Source: an uncultured Flavobacteriaceae bacterium (lineage in GTDB: Bacteria; Bacteroidota; Bacteroidia; Flavobacteriales; Flavobacteriaceae). From it: a stretch of DNA of 53,680 bases. The stretch's first letter is position 1, and every line of letters begins with the position of its first letter. Where the stretch lies: contig CAJWLL010000011.1 of assembly GCA_913043275.1 (NCBI GenBank), positions 1-53,680 of the forward strand, in the 5' to 3' direction. Position numbers and translations under genes: made by a program. The notes below the pieces were generated by a model that was given only the letters and a program-made list of their open reading frames with translations, did not search any database and was not told where the DNA came from. Positions 8,187-17,734 of this stretch are shown one piece after another.

Positions 8187-9509
8187 TTAATTTTCCTTGG
8201 TCCAAAGCATTCGGTCTTGATTGCTGAAAGGCCAGGGCGCACCATTGTTTTCAATGTTACTCATCATGTTATTCAAATCAATCGGGGCGGCGGATTGCTC
8301 CATTACCAAATATTGTCTCATATCCATAATAATCGAAAGGGGGTCAATACCAATAGGACAAGTTTCTACACAAGCATTACAAGAAGTACAAGCCCATAAC
8401 TCTTCTTTAGTAATGTAATTGTTAAGCAATTGCTTTCCATCATCTTGATAGCTACCATTCTGGTTTATGTTTCTTCCTACTTCTTCAAGTCGGTCACGGG
8501 TATCCATCATGATCTTTCGGGGAGACAACAATTTACCGGTCTGGTTGGCAGGGCATTCATCAGTACATCGTCCACATTCGGTGCAGGTATAAGCATTCAT
8601 CAATTGGACCCAATTGAGATCGGTTACGTCGGAGGCTCCAAATTTTTCAGGAGTAGTATCCTCAGAGGTGCTAGCAAATTGATCAGCATTGGGGTCCAAA
8701 ATTAGTTTTACTTCTTTGGTGACAATATCATTATTTTTGAATGCTCCTATGGGGTTTAGATTCATAAAATAAGTATTGGGAAATGCCAAAAGAATGTGCA
8801 AATGTTTGGAATAATAAAGATAATTGAGAAAAATGAGAATTCCACAGATGTGCAACCACCAAAAACTACGTTCAAGGATGACCAATGTTGTTGTTGAAAA
8901 AAAAGAAAATATGGGAGTAATAAACTGGGAAACAGGAAATAAACCGGCTTTTGTATAATTAGGGTATCCCAACTCTTGAAGGAGCTGATCCGTCGCATTC
9001 ATTGACAGAAAAAGCATCATCAATACAATCTCAAAATAAAGTATATAATCAGCATCATTTTTAGGCCAACCCTTCATTTCGGATTTCCAAAAGCGATTGA
9101 TTTTAATTGCATTTCGACGAATCCAAAATAATAACACACTTAGCAATACTAATGCAGCAAAAATTTCAAATAAAGCAATGAGTAAATCATATCCTATACC
9201 CATATAAGGGGCAAATAAGCGATGGGTTCCTAATAAGCCATCCAAAACGATTTCTATAAGCTCAATGTTGATAAGAATAAAACCTATGTATACGATTATA
9301 TGTAGTAAACCTGCAATCGGTCTATTTACCATTTTGGATTGCCCCAGAGCAATTCGAATCATATTCGACCACCTTTTTAAGGGATAGTCTCTTCTTTCAA
9401 TAGCTTTCCCAATTTGTATGTTTCTTTTGATAAAAAGTATGTTACGTCTAAACAAGAAGAAGGCTGTGGCTAAAACTATCGCAAAAATGATATTGGATAA
9501 ATAAAACAT
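8187..9509 (-). CDS. Membrane 4Fe-4S ferredoxin-domain electron-transfer protein
   Basis: This is a 440-residue protein with about five hydrophobic segments in the first 240 residues, resembling the nitrate-reductase gamma/HdrE cytochrome b fold. It ends in a dicluster ferredoxin domain. The two cluster motifs are CTECGRCTDECP (from about residue 306) and CTSCNACVETCP (from about 372). It should sit in the inner membrane and pass electrons between the quinone pool and the CCG-domain protein encoded at 6937-7716. Similar gene pairs occur in many Bacteroidota as (Fe-S)-binding proteins of unknown donor. The gene follows mlaD by 8 bases. Confidence 0.85.
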   Translation of the reverse strand: MFYLSNIIFAIVLATAFFLFRRNILFIKRNIQIGKAIERRDYPLKRWSNMIRIALGQSKMVNRPIAGLLHIIVYIGFILINIELIEIVLDGLLGTHRLFAPYMGIGYDLLIALFEIFAALVLLSVLLFWIRRNAIKINRFWKSEMKGWPKNDADYILYFEIVLMMLFLSMNATDQLLQELGYPNYTKAGLFPVSQFITPIFSFFSTTTLVILERSFWWLHICGILIFLNYLYYSKHLHILLAFPNTYFMNLNPIGAFKNNDIVTKEVKLILDPNADQFASTSEDTTPEKFGASDVTDLNWVQLMNAYTCTECGRCTDECPANQTGKLLSPRKIMMDTRDRLEEVGRNINQNGSYQDDGKQLLNNYITKEELWACTSCNACVETCPIGIDPLSIIMDMRQYLVMEQSAAPIDLNNMMSNIENNGAPWPFSNQDRMLWTKEN

Positions 9510-9517
9510 TTTTGTTT

Positions 9518-10459
9518 TTAATTTTCTTCTTTGGTTAAAGTTTTTTCTTTTTTTCCGAAAAGTGAAAATTGAACATATCTTTTAGGATGCTTCTTTAGAT
9601 CAGTAAGAAGACTTTCCAATACTTTTGAAGCTTCCGTTAAATATTCATATAAGGCTTCATCCTTAATTAATTTACCAGCGGTTCCATGACCTGATTCAAT
9701 ATTAGAGACAATCTTATTGAGACTTTCAACTGTCTCAGTGAATGATTTAATAGTGCGACTGAATTTAACATTTGAGATAGAATCGGTAATTAACCTTAGA
9801 TTTTCAGAAGTGTATTTAATATTACTAAAAGTATCATTGAAGTGTTCTTGGTTTGTCTTCAAAATTTCAACAGCAGCTAAAGACGCATTATTCAGGTTTT
9901 TAGTTGTAATTGAAAGGTTTTCAAGTGTACTTTTTAGATTAGCTTGGGTGTCGTTGCTCAGAACATTACTAACCCCTGCAAACAATGAATCCGCACTAAT
10001 AAGCATACTTTCAATTTTAATCTGTAATGGTTCTATTTGACGGTTGATAAGTTCAGTTAAGCCAGGTTTTACAGAAGCTTTAAGTGTATCACCATCATTA
10101 ACAACCCTTTGAGGATCAAAAACAGGCACTATAGAAATGGCTTTCCCAGCAATAACTCCTGTCTCATAAAGCATGGCAGTGCTTTCATTAGAAAAATATA
10201 ATTCTTGACGCACATCCATGGTAACGAGAATTTTAGTGGTATTAGGAAGAAAATCAATTTTGGATATTTTCCCAACGCTTAGACCGTTGATGCTCACTTT
10301 TGCTCCAGAAACCAACCCTTCAACCTCCTGATAGATTGCATAAAGTGTTTTGGTCCTTTTAAAAACAGCATTTCCATTAAGAAAATTATAGCCATAAATA
10401 AACAAAAAAACACCTCCTAGGATCAAGATTGCTGTTTTAATTTCTCTGGATATTTTCAA
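9518..10459 (-). CDS. MlaD-family (MCE domain) lipid transport protein
   Basis: The protein has 313 residues. One N-terminal transmembrane helix (TAILILGGVFLFIYGYNFL) is followed by one MCE domain (about 35-120, with EVEGLVSGAKVSINGLSVGK). The rest is a long amphipathic, coiled-coil-like region rich in Asn, Ser and Leu. MCE proteins form periplasmic rings or tubes that carry phospholipids between inner and outer membranes. The partner ATPase and permease genes (MlaF, MlaE) are not in this window. It follows the amidase gene by 53 bases, an arrangement I recall from other Bacteroidota genomes. Confidence 0.88.
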   Translation of the reverse strand: MKISREIKTAILILGGVFLFIYGYNFLNGNAVFKRTKTLYAIYQEVEGLVSGAKVSINGLSVGKISKIDFLPNTTKILVTMDVRQELYFSNESTAMLYETGVIAGKAISIVPVFDPQRVVNDGDTLKASVKPGLTELINRQIEPLQIKIESMLISADSLFAGVSNVLSNDTQANLKSTLENLSITTKNLNNASLAAVEILKTNQEHFNDTFSNIKYTSENLRLITDSISNVKFSRTIKSFTETVESLNKIVSNIESGHGTAGKLIKDEALYEYLTEASKVLESLLTDLKKHPKRYVQFSLFGKKEKTLTKEEN

Positions 10460-10512
10460 GTTTTTGATGATTTATAAGATTTCAAATTTAATGTTTTTTT
10501 TATTGATTTAAA

Positions 10513-11646
10513 TTATTTAAAACTTTCTAATGCCTCAGATAATTTGATTTTTTTATTTCCTCTAAATGAGACAATAAAAGCAGATTTGAAACCTGCTCTA
10601 TGAACTTTCCTTTTTTCTTTTTGAATTAGCTTATAGCTTTTTGAGTTCCCAAAAAAATATTTGTAAAAAGCTCCTTCCTTTTGTCTATAAACATTTTTTA
10701 ATCCCTTAAAATTTTCAGGTTTTGCCTCAATAGGGCTTTTACTGGCAGCCAATTGAACCATAAAACGAATTTCGTTCGTTTCTTTTGGTCTTTTCTTAGA
10801 AGACTTATTTGGAGATTCATTTTTATCAAATACTTTTTGATTTACAACGGCCTTTTCCAATTCATTTTTGTAATTCAATATGGCTTTAGCAATGGCTTTG
10901 GAAATTTCATTTTGGCCTTTTTTAGAGTTTAGGTAAGCACCTTCTTTCTTGTTGGTCAAAAAACCAGTTTCTACGAGAACACTCGGCATATAGGTGTATT
11001 TTAGAACCACAAAACCGGCTTGTTTTACTGATCTGTCTTTTCTTCCCAAATTAGCGACAAAGCTGTTCTGAATGCTAGCAGCAGCTTCTATACTTTGATT
11101 CGAGTACGTTTCCTGCATCAGGGTTAAACTAATAACAGATTCAGGGTTGTTGGGATCAAAACCATCATAATTTTTCTCATAATCTTCTTCGTAGAAAATA
11201 ACAGAATTTTCCCTTTTGGCAATTTCAAAGTTTCTTTGATTAGCATGAAGCCCTAGAACAAAAGTTCCTGCTCCAAAAGCTTTGGAGGAGGTAAAAGAAT
11301 CGCAATGTATTGAAATGAATAAGTCAGCATCTTCCTTATTAGCAATATTAGCTCGATCTACAAGCTTTACAAATTTGTCAGATTTACGGGTATAGATAAC
11401 ACTAATTTCATTATTCTTTTCAAGAATTCTACCTATGCCTAAAGCTATATTTAAAGCAATTGTTTTTTCGTAATAACCATTACCCCTATTGCCACTGTCG
11501 TGCCCACCATGACCTGGATCCAAGACCACAACAAAAGTTTTATTTGATAAAGAATTACCACTCAAAGGTTTTGGGGAGAGCACAAAGGACAATAAGCAAA
11601 CCAAATGGAGTATTAAAAAACCCATTGGTGTTGATTTTCTGAGCAT
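10513..11646 (-). CDS. N-acetylmuramoyl-L-alanine amidase (Amidase_3) with SPOR-like C-terminus
   Basis: This is a 377-residue secreted zinc amidase that splits septal or peripheral peptidoglycan between MurNAc and L-Ala. After a signal peptide (about 1-30) comes the Amidase_3 fold with zinc ligands in LDPGHGGHDSG, the Glu in YYEKTIALN, SIHCDSF, and the catalytic Glu in VLVETGFLTN. The C-terminal 80 residues (from RFMVQLAASKS) look like a SPOR-type domain that binds denuded glycan and targets division sites. An alternative start is the ATG at 11625. The gene diverges from lptD across 93 bases and heads the minus-strand run ending with bshA. Confidence 0.92.
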   Translation of the reverse strand: MLRKSTPMGFLILHLVCLLSFVLSPKPLSGNSLSNKTFVVVLDPGHGGHDSGNRGNGYYEKTIALNIALGIGRILEKNNEISVIYTRKSDKFVKLVDRANIANKEDADLFISIHCDSFTSSKAFGAGTFVLGLHANQRNFEIAKRENSVIFYEEDYEKNYDGFDPNNPESVISLTLMQETYSNQSIEAAASIQNSFVANLGRKDRSVKQAGFVVLKYTYMPSVLVETGFLTNKKEGAYLNSKKGQNEISKAIAKAILNYKNELEKAVVNQKVFDKNESPNKSSKKRPKETNEIRFMVQLAASKSPIEAKPENFKGLKNVYRQKEGAFYKYFFGNSKSYKLIQKEKRKVHRAGFKSAFIVSFRGNKKIKLSEALESFK

Positions 11647-11688
11647 TGAATTAAAGGTTAATTAGTCAATCAACAATAAAAATATCCT

Positions 11689-11696
11689 TAATTTTG
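11689..11696 (+). promoter_or_regulatory. Candidate -7 promoter element for lptD
   Basis: TAATTTTG matches the Bacteroidota -7 consensus TAnnTTTG exactly and lies 43 bases before the TTG start of lptD in the amidase-lptD divergent gap. No TTG or TTTG -33 box is seen at the expected 17-23 base distance, so this is only half of a promoter. Confidence 0.35.
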
Positions 11697-11739
11697 ATTA
11701 CTAAAAAATTAATAAATCATAAATTTAGGACTATTCAGT

Positions 11740-14388
11740 TTGCAAACAAATTCAATTTATACAGTAGGTTTGTTAATATTTTTTTGTCTTAACCATTTGC
11801 AATCACAGATATCAAAAGATTCTCTTGCACTTACTATCAATTCTAAAACTAAAAAAAACAAACTGACAGATTCGATTCCTAAGAAAGAACCAACCTTGCT
11901 GGATATGGTGAATTACAATGCAAAAGAATATGTTAGAATCAATCGTAAGGAAAATAAGCTCTACTTGTACGACCAAGCCGAATTGTATTATCAAGACATG
12001 GAGCTAAAAGCTGGAATAATCGTGCTGGATTATTCAAAAAATGAGGTTACTGCCGGTAGAATTCCAGATTCTTTGGGTGTTTTGGTTCAAAATCCCTATT
12101 TCAAACAAATCAATAATGAAATTCGACCTGATTCTTTAAGATTCAATTTTGACACTCAAAAGGCTTTGATATGGAATTCTAAATCTGCTCAAAACGGCAT
12201 GAATATTTATGCAGCATTCACTAAAAAAGAAAATGATTCTGTTTATTACATTAAGGATGCAAAGGTAACTACTGGAGGAGAATTAGATAGTTCAGATTAT
12301 TATTTCAGAATCCGAAAAGGCAAAATGGTCCCACAGGGAAAAATTGTAACTGGTTTTACCAATATGTACATTGCAGATGTACCTACTCCCCTTGCTCTTC
12401 CTTTTGCTTACTTTCCATCATCCCAAAACCAACAATCAGGTTTTTTATTTCCCACTATCGGGGAAAGTAACAATAGAGGTTATTCCGTTCAAAATGGAGG
12501 GTATTACCTTGCCATGTCTCAATACTTTGACCTTGCATTAACTGGAGATTATTACAGCAATGGGAGTTATGGATTTCGTGCAGATTCAAAATACCGTCTG
12601 ATGTACAATTTTAGCGGAGGTTTTAGCATGAGATTTGAAAACCTCATTAGTGGAGAAAAAGGTATACCTGGTTATAGTAAATCTACTGTTTTTAATGTAC
12701 GCTGGAATCATTCTAAAGATCCAAAAGCCAGTCCCAATTCCAACTTTTCTGCATCAGTTAACTTTGGAACTAGTGATTACTTTAGAGAGTCCGTCAACCA
12801 ACTGAACAGTCCGAACTTTCTTAACAACACCTTAAGTTCATCAGTTGCTTATACTAAAAGAATTCCAGGTACCCCAAGTGTCAATTTGTCCATGAATGCA
12901 AATATGTCTCAAAACTCCAATACCAAAAGTGTTAACCTTACACTTCCCACTTTTCAAGGGAGTATTGATCGTGTTTTTCCCTTTGAACCTAGAGACAGAC
13001 CAAAAAAAGGAATTTTACAAAACATTAATTTACAATACAGTACCAGAGCCGAGAACCGAATAATTACGACAGAGGAAAACCTATTTACTAGTGAAATGTT
13101 TGAAAGTGCAAAGTCAGGCATGCAACATTCTATTCCATTAAGTACAAATTTTAAAATTTTAAAACATTTTAATTTTGCAGCCAGCGGGAATTACAAAGAG
13201 GTTTGGCAGCCCAAAACAGTAAGATACAACAACTATGACCCTATAAACCAAGGAGTTATAAAAGATACTATTAGTGGGTTTAGTGCTTTTAGATCCTATA
13301 ATTACGGACTAAGTATGGTCACTGCAATCTATGGAACTGTTAATTTTAAAGAAGATAAAAAGATACGATCAATAAGACATACCATGCGTCCATCGGTAAC
13401 TTACAGCTCTGCCCCTAGCTTTGACCAATACTATGATGAATACATTATTGACGCTGATGGAAACACAAGAGAGTATACTCGTTTTGAAGGTGGTCTATTT
13501 GGAAGTCCATCTAGGGGTTTGTCTAAAAGCATGGGTATTTCCTTAAGTAATAATTTCGAAGCAAAAATTGTAGATCCCGACACGACAAAGACTGAATTAA
13601 AAAAGATCCAATTGATCAAAAACTTAAACCTGAGTACGAACTATAATATGATTAGTGATGAATTTAAATGGAGTCCTGTTCGATTGAGTAGCGGTATTGA
13701 TTTATTTGATAGAGAAATATCTATAAATCTTGGAGCAGCTCTGGACATGTATGCTTTAAATGAAGAAAATCAAAGGATTAATGAGTTTAATATAATCAAT
13801 GGTGGTGGACTTTTCAGATTAACCAGTGCAAACTTAAATACAGGTTATAGGTTATCCAATGCAACTTTTTCAAAAGAAAAGAAAGATGAGGAAGAAGAAA
13901 AGGACGACGACCCATTGAATTTCTTTGAAAATGCCTCCGGAGGAGGTCGTTCGGATGATTTGTTTGGAGATACAATTGGAATGGGAAATGAATCCTATAA
14001 AGAAGAAGAAGAAGAGAATGAAAAGAAAAACAAATACCCTTCATATAGGGCAGAAATACCATGGAGTCTTCAATTTAGATATTCTCTCACATACAGCAAT
14101 TCCAGAAACGAAAATAACTTTTCAAATAATTCACTCATGTTTTCTGGGGATATTGAACTAACACCAAAGTGGAAAATTGGGGGATCCTCAGGTTTTGATT
14201 TTAAGAATCATGGATTTACATATACCCAACTAAGGTTCAACAGGGACTTAGATAGCTGGCGTTTAGATTTTAGTTGGGTCCCTTTCGGTAATCGCGCATC
14301 ATGGAATTTTTTTATTGGTATTAAATCTGGACTTTTGAGTGATATCAAATACGAGAAGAATAGAGAACCAGACAGAAAGTTAAGATGA
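11740..14388 (+). CDS. lptD: LPS-assembly protein LptD-like outer-membrane barrel
   Basis: This is an 882-residue outer-membrane protein of the Bacteroidota LptD/OstA type, which inserts LPS into the outer leaflet. The start is a TTG: an in-frame TAA lies at 11713 and no ATG occurs before residue 60. The TTG opens a good signal peptide (TVGLLIFFCLNHLQSQ). Residues from about 50 to 220 form the periplasmic jellyroll, for example TTGGELDSSDYYFRIRKGK and PTPLALPFAYFPSS. The rest is a barrel of alternating aromatic strands. A very acidic low-complexity insert occupies about 712-766. The ridA gene follows 10 bases later. Confidence 0.85.
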   Translation: MQTNSIYTVGLLIFFCLNHLQSQISKDSLALTINSKTKKNKLTDSIPKKEPTLLDMVNYNAKEYVRINRKENKLYLYDQAELYYQDMELKAGIIVLDYSKNEVTAGRIPDSLGVLVQNPYFKQINNEIRPDSLRFNFDTQKALIWNSKSAQNGMNIYAAFTKKENDSVYYIKDAKVTTGGELDSSDYYFRIRKGKMVPQGKIVTGFTNMYIADVPTPLALPFAYFPSSQNQQSGFLFPTIGESNNRGYSVQNGGYYLAMSQYFDLALTGDYYSNGSYGFRADSKYRLMYNFSGGFSMRFENLISGEKGIPGYSKSTVFNVRWNHSKDPKASPNSNFSASVNFGTSDYFRESVNQLNSPNFLNNTLSSSVAYTKRIPGTPSVNLSMNANMSQNSNTKSVNLTLPTFQGSIDRVFPFEPRDRPKKGILQNINLQYSTRAENRIITTEENLFTSEMFESAKSGMQHSIPLSTNFKILKHFNFAASGNYKEVWQPKTVRYNNYDPINQGVIKDTISGFSAFRSYNYGLSMVTAIYGTVNFKEDKKIRSIRHTMRPSVTYSSAPSFDQYYDEYIIDADGNTREYTRFEGGLFGSPSRGLSKSMGISLSNNFEAKIVDPDTTKTELKKIQLIKNLNLSTNYNMISDEFKWSPVRLSSGIDLFDREISINLGAALDMYALNEENQRINEFNIINGGGLFRLTSANLNTGYRLSNATFSKEKKDEEEEKDDDPLNFFENASGGGRSDDLFGDTIGMGNESYKEEEEENEKKNKYPSYRAEIPWSLQFRYSLTYSNSRNENNFSNNSLMFSGDIELTPKWKIGGSSGFDFKNHGFTYTQLRFNRDLDSWRLDFSWVPFGNRASWNFFIGIKSGLLSDIKYEKNREPDRKLR

Positions 14389-14398
14389 TAAGAAGCCT

Positions 14399-14779
14399 AT
14401 GAAAAAAATAATCACCACACAAAATGCACCTGCTCCAATTGGGCCTTACAATCAAGCCGTATTGATCAATGATACATTATACCTTTCGGGTCAAATTGGG
14501 CTAGATCCTTACTCCATGGAATTAGTAGTAGGGAGCATCAAAAAGGAGACTAAACAGGTTATGAAAAATTTGAAATCAGTCTTGGACGCTGCAGAAATGA
14601 CTTTTGATCATGTAGTGAAAAGTTCTATTTTTCTATCAGAAATGAAAGATTTTAGTCAAGTTAATGAAATATATGGAAGTTATTTCAAAAATAAAACTGC
14701 TCCTGCTAGAGAAACTATTGCTGTCAAGACACTCCCCAAAAATGTTAGGGTAGAAATATCAATGATTGCCATTAAATAA
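14399..14779 (+). CDS. ridA: RidA family reactive enamine/imine deaminase
   Basis: At 126 residues this is the normal size for the YjgF/YER057c/UK114 family. RidA hydrolyses reactive 2-aminoacrylate and similar enamines made by PLP enzymes. Family marks are APIGPYNQAV near the start, LYLSGQIGLDP, and the C-terminal APARETIAV with the carboxylate-binding arginine, then VRVEISMIA. It lies 10 bases after lptD and ends 8 bases from a convergent kinase gene. The link with lptD is positional only. Confidence 0.92.
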   Translation: MKKIITTQNAPAPIGPYNQAVLINDTLYLSGQIGLDPYSMELVVGSIKKETKQVMKNLKSVLDAAEMTFDHVVKSSIFLSEMKDFSQVNEIYGSYFKNKTAPARETIAVKTLPKNVRVEISMIAIK

Positions 14780-14787
14780 TACCTGTT

Positions 14788-15654
14788 TTATTGACTTAAA
14801 AGATTCTTGTGGTGTTCTACCAAGCCATCAATTGGTCTTTTGACCACATTCCCCAAATGTAAACCGTTTTTTTTCAAAGATTCGTAAATTTCATCTTTGA
14901 GATAAAATGCAATGGAGCCTATAAAATGAATAGGAATATTTTTGGCTTCTTCAAATTGTAAAATCTGATGTGAAATAAACCTTTGTAATCCGTCTTTTAT
15001 AATAGTTTTCATTTCAGGAGCTTCTTTATGCTCAATGATAAATTTAGCAAACTTTGCCAAGTAAGTATTTGGATTCTCCCTTCTGTAAACGTTTTCTTTT
15101 ATAACATCTGGGGATAAATCGTATCGATCCTCAAACTTCTTGGCTAAATCATCTGACATTTTCCCAAAATAGTAGGCTCGAATAAGTTGTTTTCCATAAA
15201 AATTTCCACTTGCTTCATCCATTAAAACATATCCTAATGAAGTTATTCGTTGTTCTATCTGTTTTCCGTCAAAATAAGTACAATTAGAGCCCGTTCCCAT
15301 GATGCATACAATTGCAGGATCATTGGATTGGGTTGTAGAGTATACTGCTGCATAGGTGTCTTCTAAAATTGAAAAATTACTAATAGTGAAAATTTCACTA
15401 AAAACCTTCTCAATCCTTTTTACTGTAGAATCTACACCACAACCAGCACCATAAAAATAAATATGAGAAACTTTTTCTCTATTTTGATACAAATCGTAAT
15501 TATTGATAATTCTCTCCGTTAGAATTGCACTAGGAAGAACCTGAGGATTGAGTCCTAAAGTTTGAGTCGAAAAAAGCACTTCGCCGGAATTATCTAGCGC
15601 AATCCAGTCGGTCTTGGTAGAGCCGCTATCAACGATAAAAATCATTTTTTGCAA
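14788..15654 (-). CDS. BadF/BadG/BcrA/BcrD family ATPase, probable N-acetylglucosamine-type kinase
   Basis: This 288-residue protein belongs to the ASKHA fold. It has phosphate-1 motif VDSGSTKTDWIALD, a phosphate-2 region with IMGTGSNCTYFDGK, and GSIAFYLKDEI near the C-terminus. In this family the single-domain proteins that lack Fe-S cysteines are mostly hexosamine kinases (eukaryotic NAGK-like) rather than benzoyl-CoA reductase activators. It starts immediately beside the gap stop (a one-base step) and belongs to the pfkA-gap-kinase unit. That context fits feeding amino sugars into glycolysis. The exact sugar is not shown by the sequence. Confidence 0.78.
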   Translation of the reverse strand: MQKMIFIVDSGSTKTDWIALDNSGEVLFSTQTLGLNPQVLPSAILTERIINNYDLYQNREKVSHIYFYGAGCGVDSTVKRIEKVFSEIFTISNFSILEDTYAAVYSTTQSNDPAIVCIMGTGSNCTYFDGKQIEQRITSLGYVLMDEASGNFYGKQLIRAYYFGKMSDDLAKKFEDRYDLSPDVIKENVYRRENPNTYLAKFAKFIIEHKEAPEMKTIIKDGLQRFISHQILQFEEAKNIPIHFIGSIAFYLKDEIYESLKKNGLHLGNVVKRPIDGLVEHHKNLLSQ

Positions 15655-16671
<1,017 letters not shown>

Positions 16672-16681
16672 TTATTTGTGT

Positions 16682-17668
16682 TTATATTGACAATATGTCT
16701 GATACTCTTATTAGATCACTGTTAATTTTAGATTTTCCTTTAATGGCATCCTCTAGGGGAGTCAAGGTTATATTTTCGTCTATAATTCCAACCATTTTAT
16801 TAGAGTTTCCATCCAAAAGGCTTTCAACAGCTAAAACTCCCATGCGAGAAGCCAAGACTCTATCAAAACAAGATGGAGTTCCTCCTCTTTGCATGTGACC
16901 CAAAACTGAAACTCTAACATCGTAATAAGGAAGATTGTTTTCTATATAAGAAGCTATTTCAAAAACATTTTCTCCAGTTTTATCCCCTTCTGCCACTACC
17001 ACAATACTAGAGGATTTTCCTGATTTTTCACTTCTTTTAAGGGATTCTAATAGACGGTCCAAGCCCATATCTTCTTCAGGAATAAGTATTTCTTCGGCGC
17101 CTGCCCCAATACCAGCGTTAAGTGCTATGTGGCCTGCATCTCTTCCCATCACTTCGACAAAGAACAGGCGATTATGAGAACTCGCAGTGTCTCTAATTTT
17201 ATCGATAGCATCTATAACGGTATTTAAAGCCGTATCATAACCCAAGGTAAATCTTGTTCCCTGAATGTCATTGTCAATAGTTCCCGGGATTCCTAAAACG
17301 GGAAAAGAAAATTCTTTTTGAAAAACCATGGCTCCGGTAAAAGAACCATCTCCTCCAATAACCACTAAACTATCAATATTATTCTTTTTGAGGTTATCGT
17401 TAGCAATCTTTCTTCCCTCAGGGGTTCTGAACTCAAGACATCTTGCTGTTTTGAGAATGGTTCCACCTTTGTTGATGATGTCTTTTACACTTCTGGCATT
17501 CATAGGTTTCATGTTGTTGTCAATCAACCCTTGATAACCTTGAAAAATACCAAAACAACCTACATTGTGAAAAGCACAAGTCCTTACTACAGCTCTCACG
17601 GCAGCATTCATTCCTGGAGAATCTCCTCCAGAAGTAAGAACACCTATATTTCTTATTTTTATTGGCAT
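16682..17668 (-). CDS. pfkA: ATP-dependent 6-phosphofructokinase
   Basis: The protein has about 328 residues, the usual PfkA length. Motifs are IGVLTSGGDSPGMNAAVRA, GGDGSFTGA (the Gly of GGDGS points to ATP rather than PPi as donor), PGTIDNDI and VLGHMQRGGTPSCFDR. I choose the ATG at 17668 (MPIKIRNIGV) rather than one six codons upstream because it fits known N-termini and a -7-like box lies just ahead of it. It commits fructose-6-phosphate to glycolysis and is grouped with gap. Confidence 0.95.
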   Translation of the reverse strand: MPIKIRNIGVLTSGGDSPGMNAAVRAVVRTCAFHNVGCFGIFQGYQGLIDNNMKPMNARSVKDIINKGGTILKTARCLEFRTPEGRKIANDNLKKNNIDSLVVIGGDGSFTGAMVFQKEFSFPVLGIPGTIDNDIQGTRFTLGYDTALNTVIDAIDKIRDTASSHNRLFFVEVMGRDAGHIALNAGIGAGAEEILIPEEDMGLDRLLESLKRSEKSGKSSSIVVVAEGDKTGENVFEIASYIENNLPYYDVRVSVLGHMQRGGTPSCFDRVLASRMGVLAVESLLDGNSNKMVGIIDENITLTPLEDAIKGKSKINSDLIRVSDILSI

Positions 17669-17683
17669 TATTAGAACAAATGC

Positions 17684-17691
17684 CAAATTTA
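17684..17691 (-). promoter_or_regulatory. Candidate -7 promoter element for pfkA
   Basis: On the minus strand TAAATTTG matches TAnnTTTG exactly, 15 bases before the chosen pfkA start at 17668. No convincing -33 box lies upstream. It favours the shorter PfkA start because the longer one would fall inside the element. Confidence 0.35.
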
Positions 17692-17734
17692 ATTATTAAT
17701 CTAAAGTAATCTCATTAGAAGGCCTATTTTTTAG

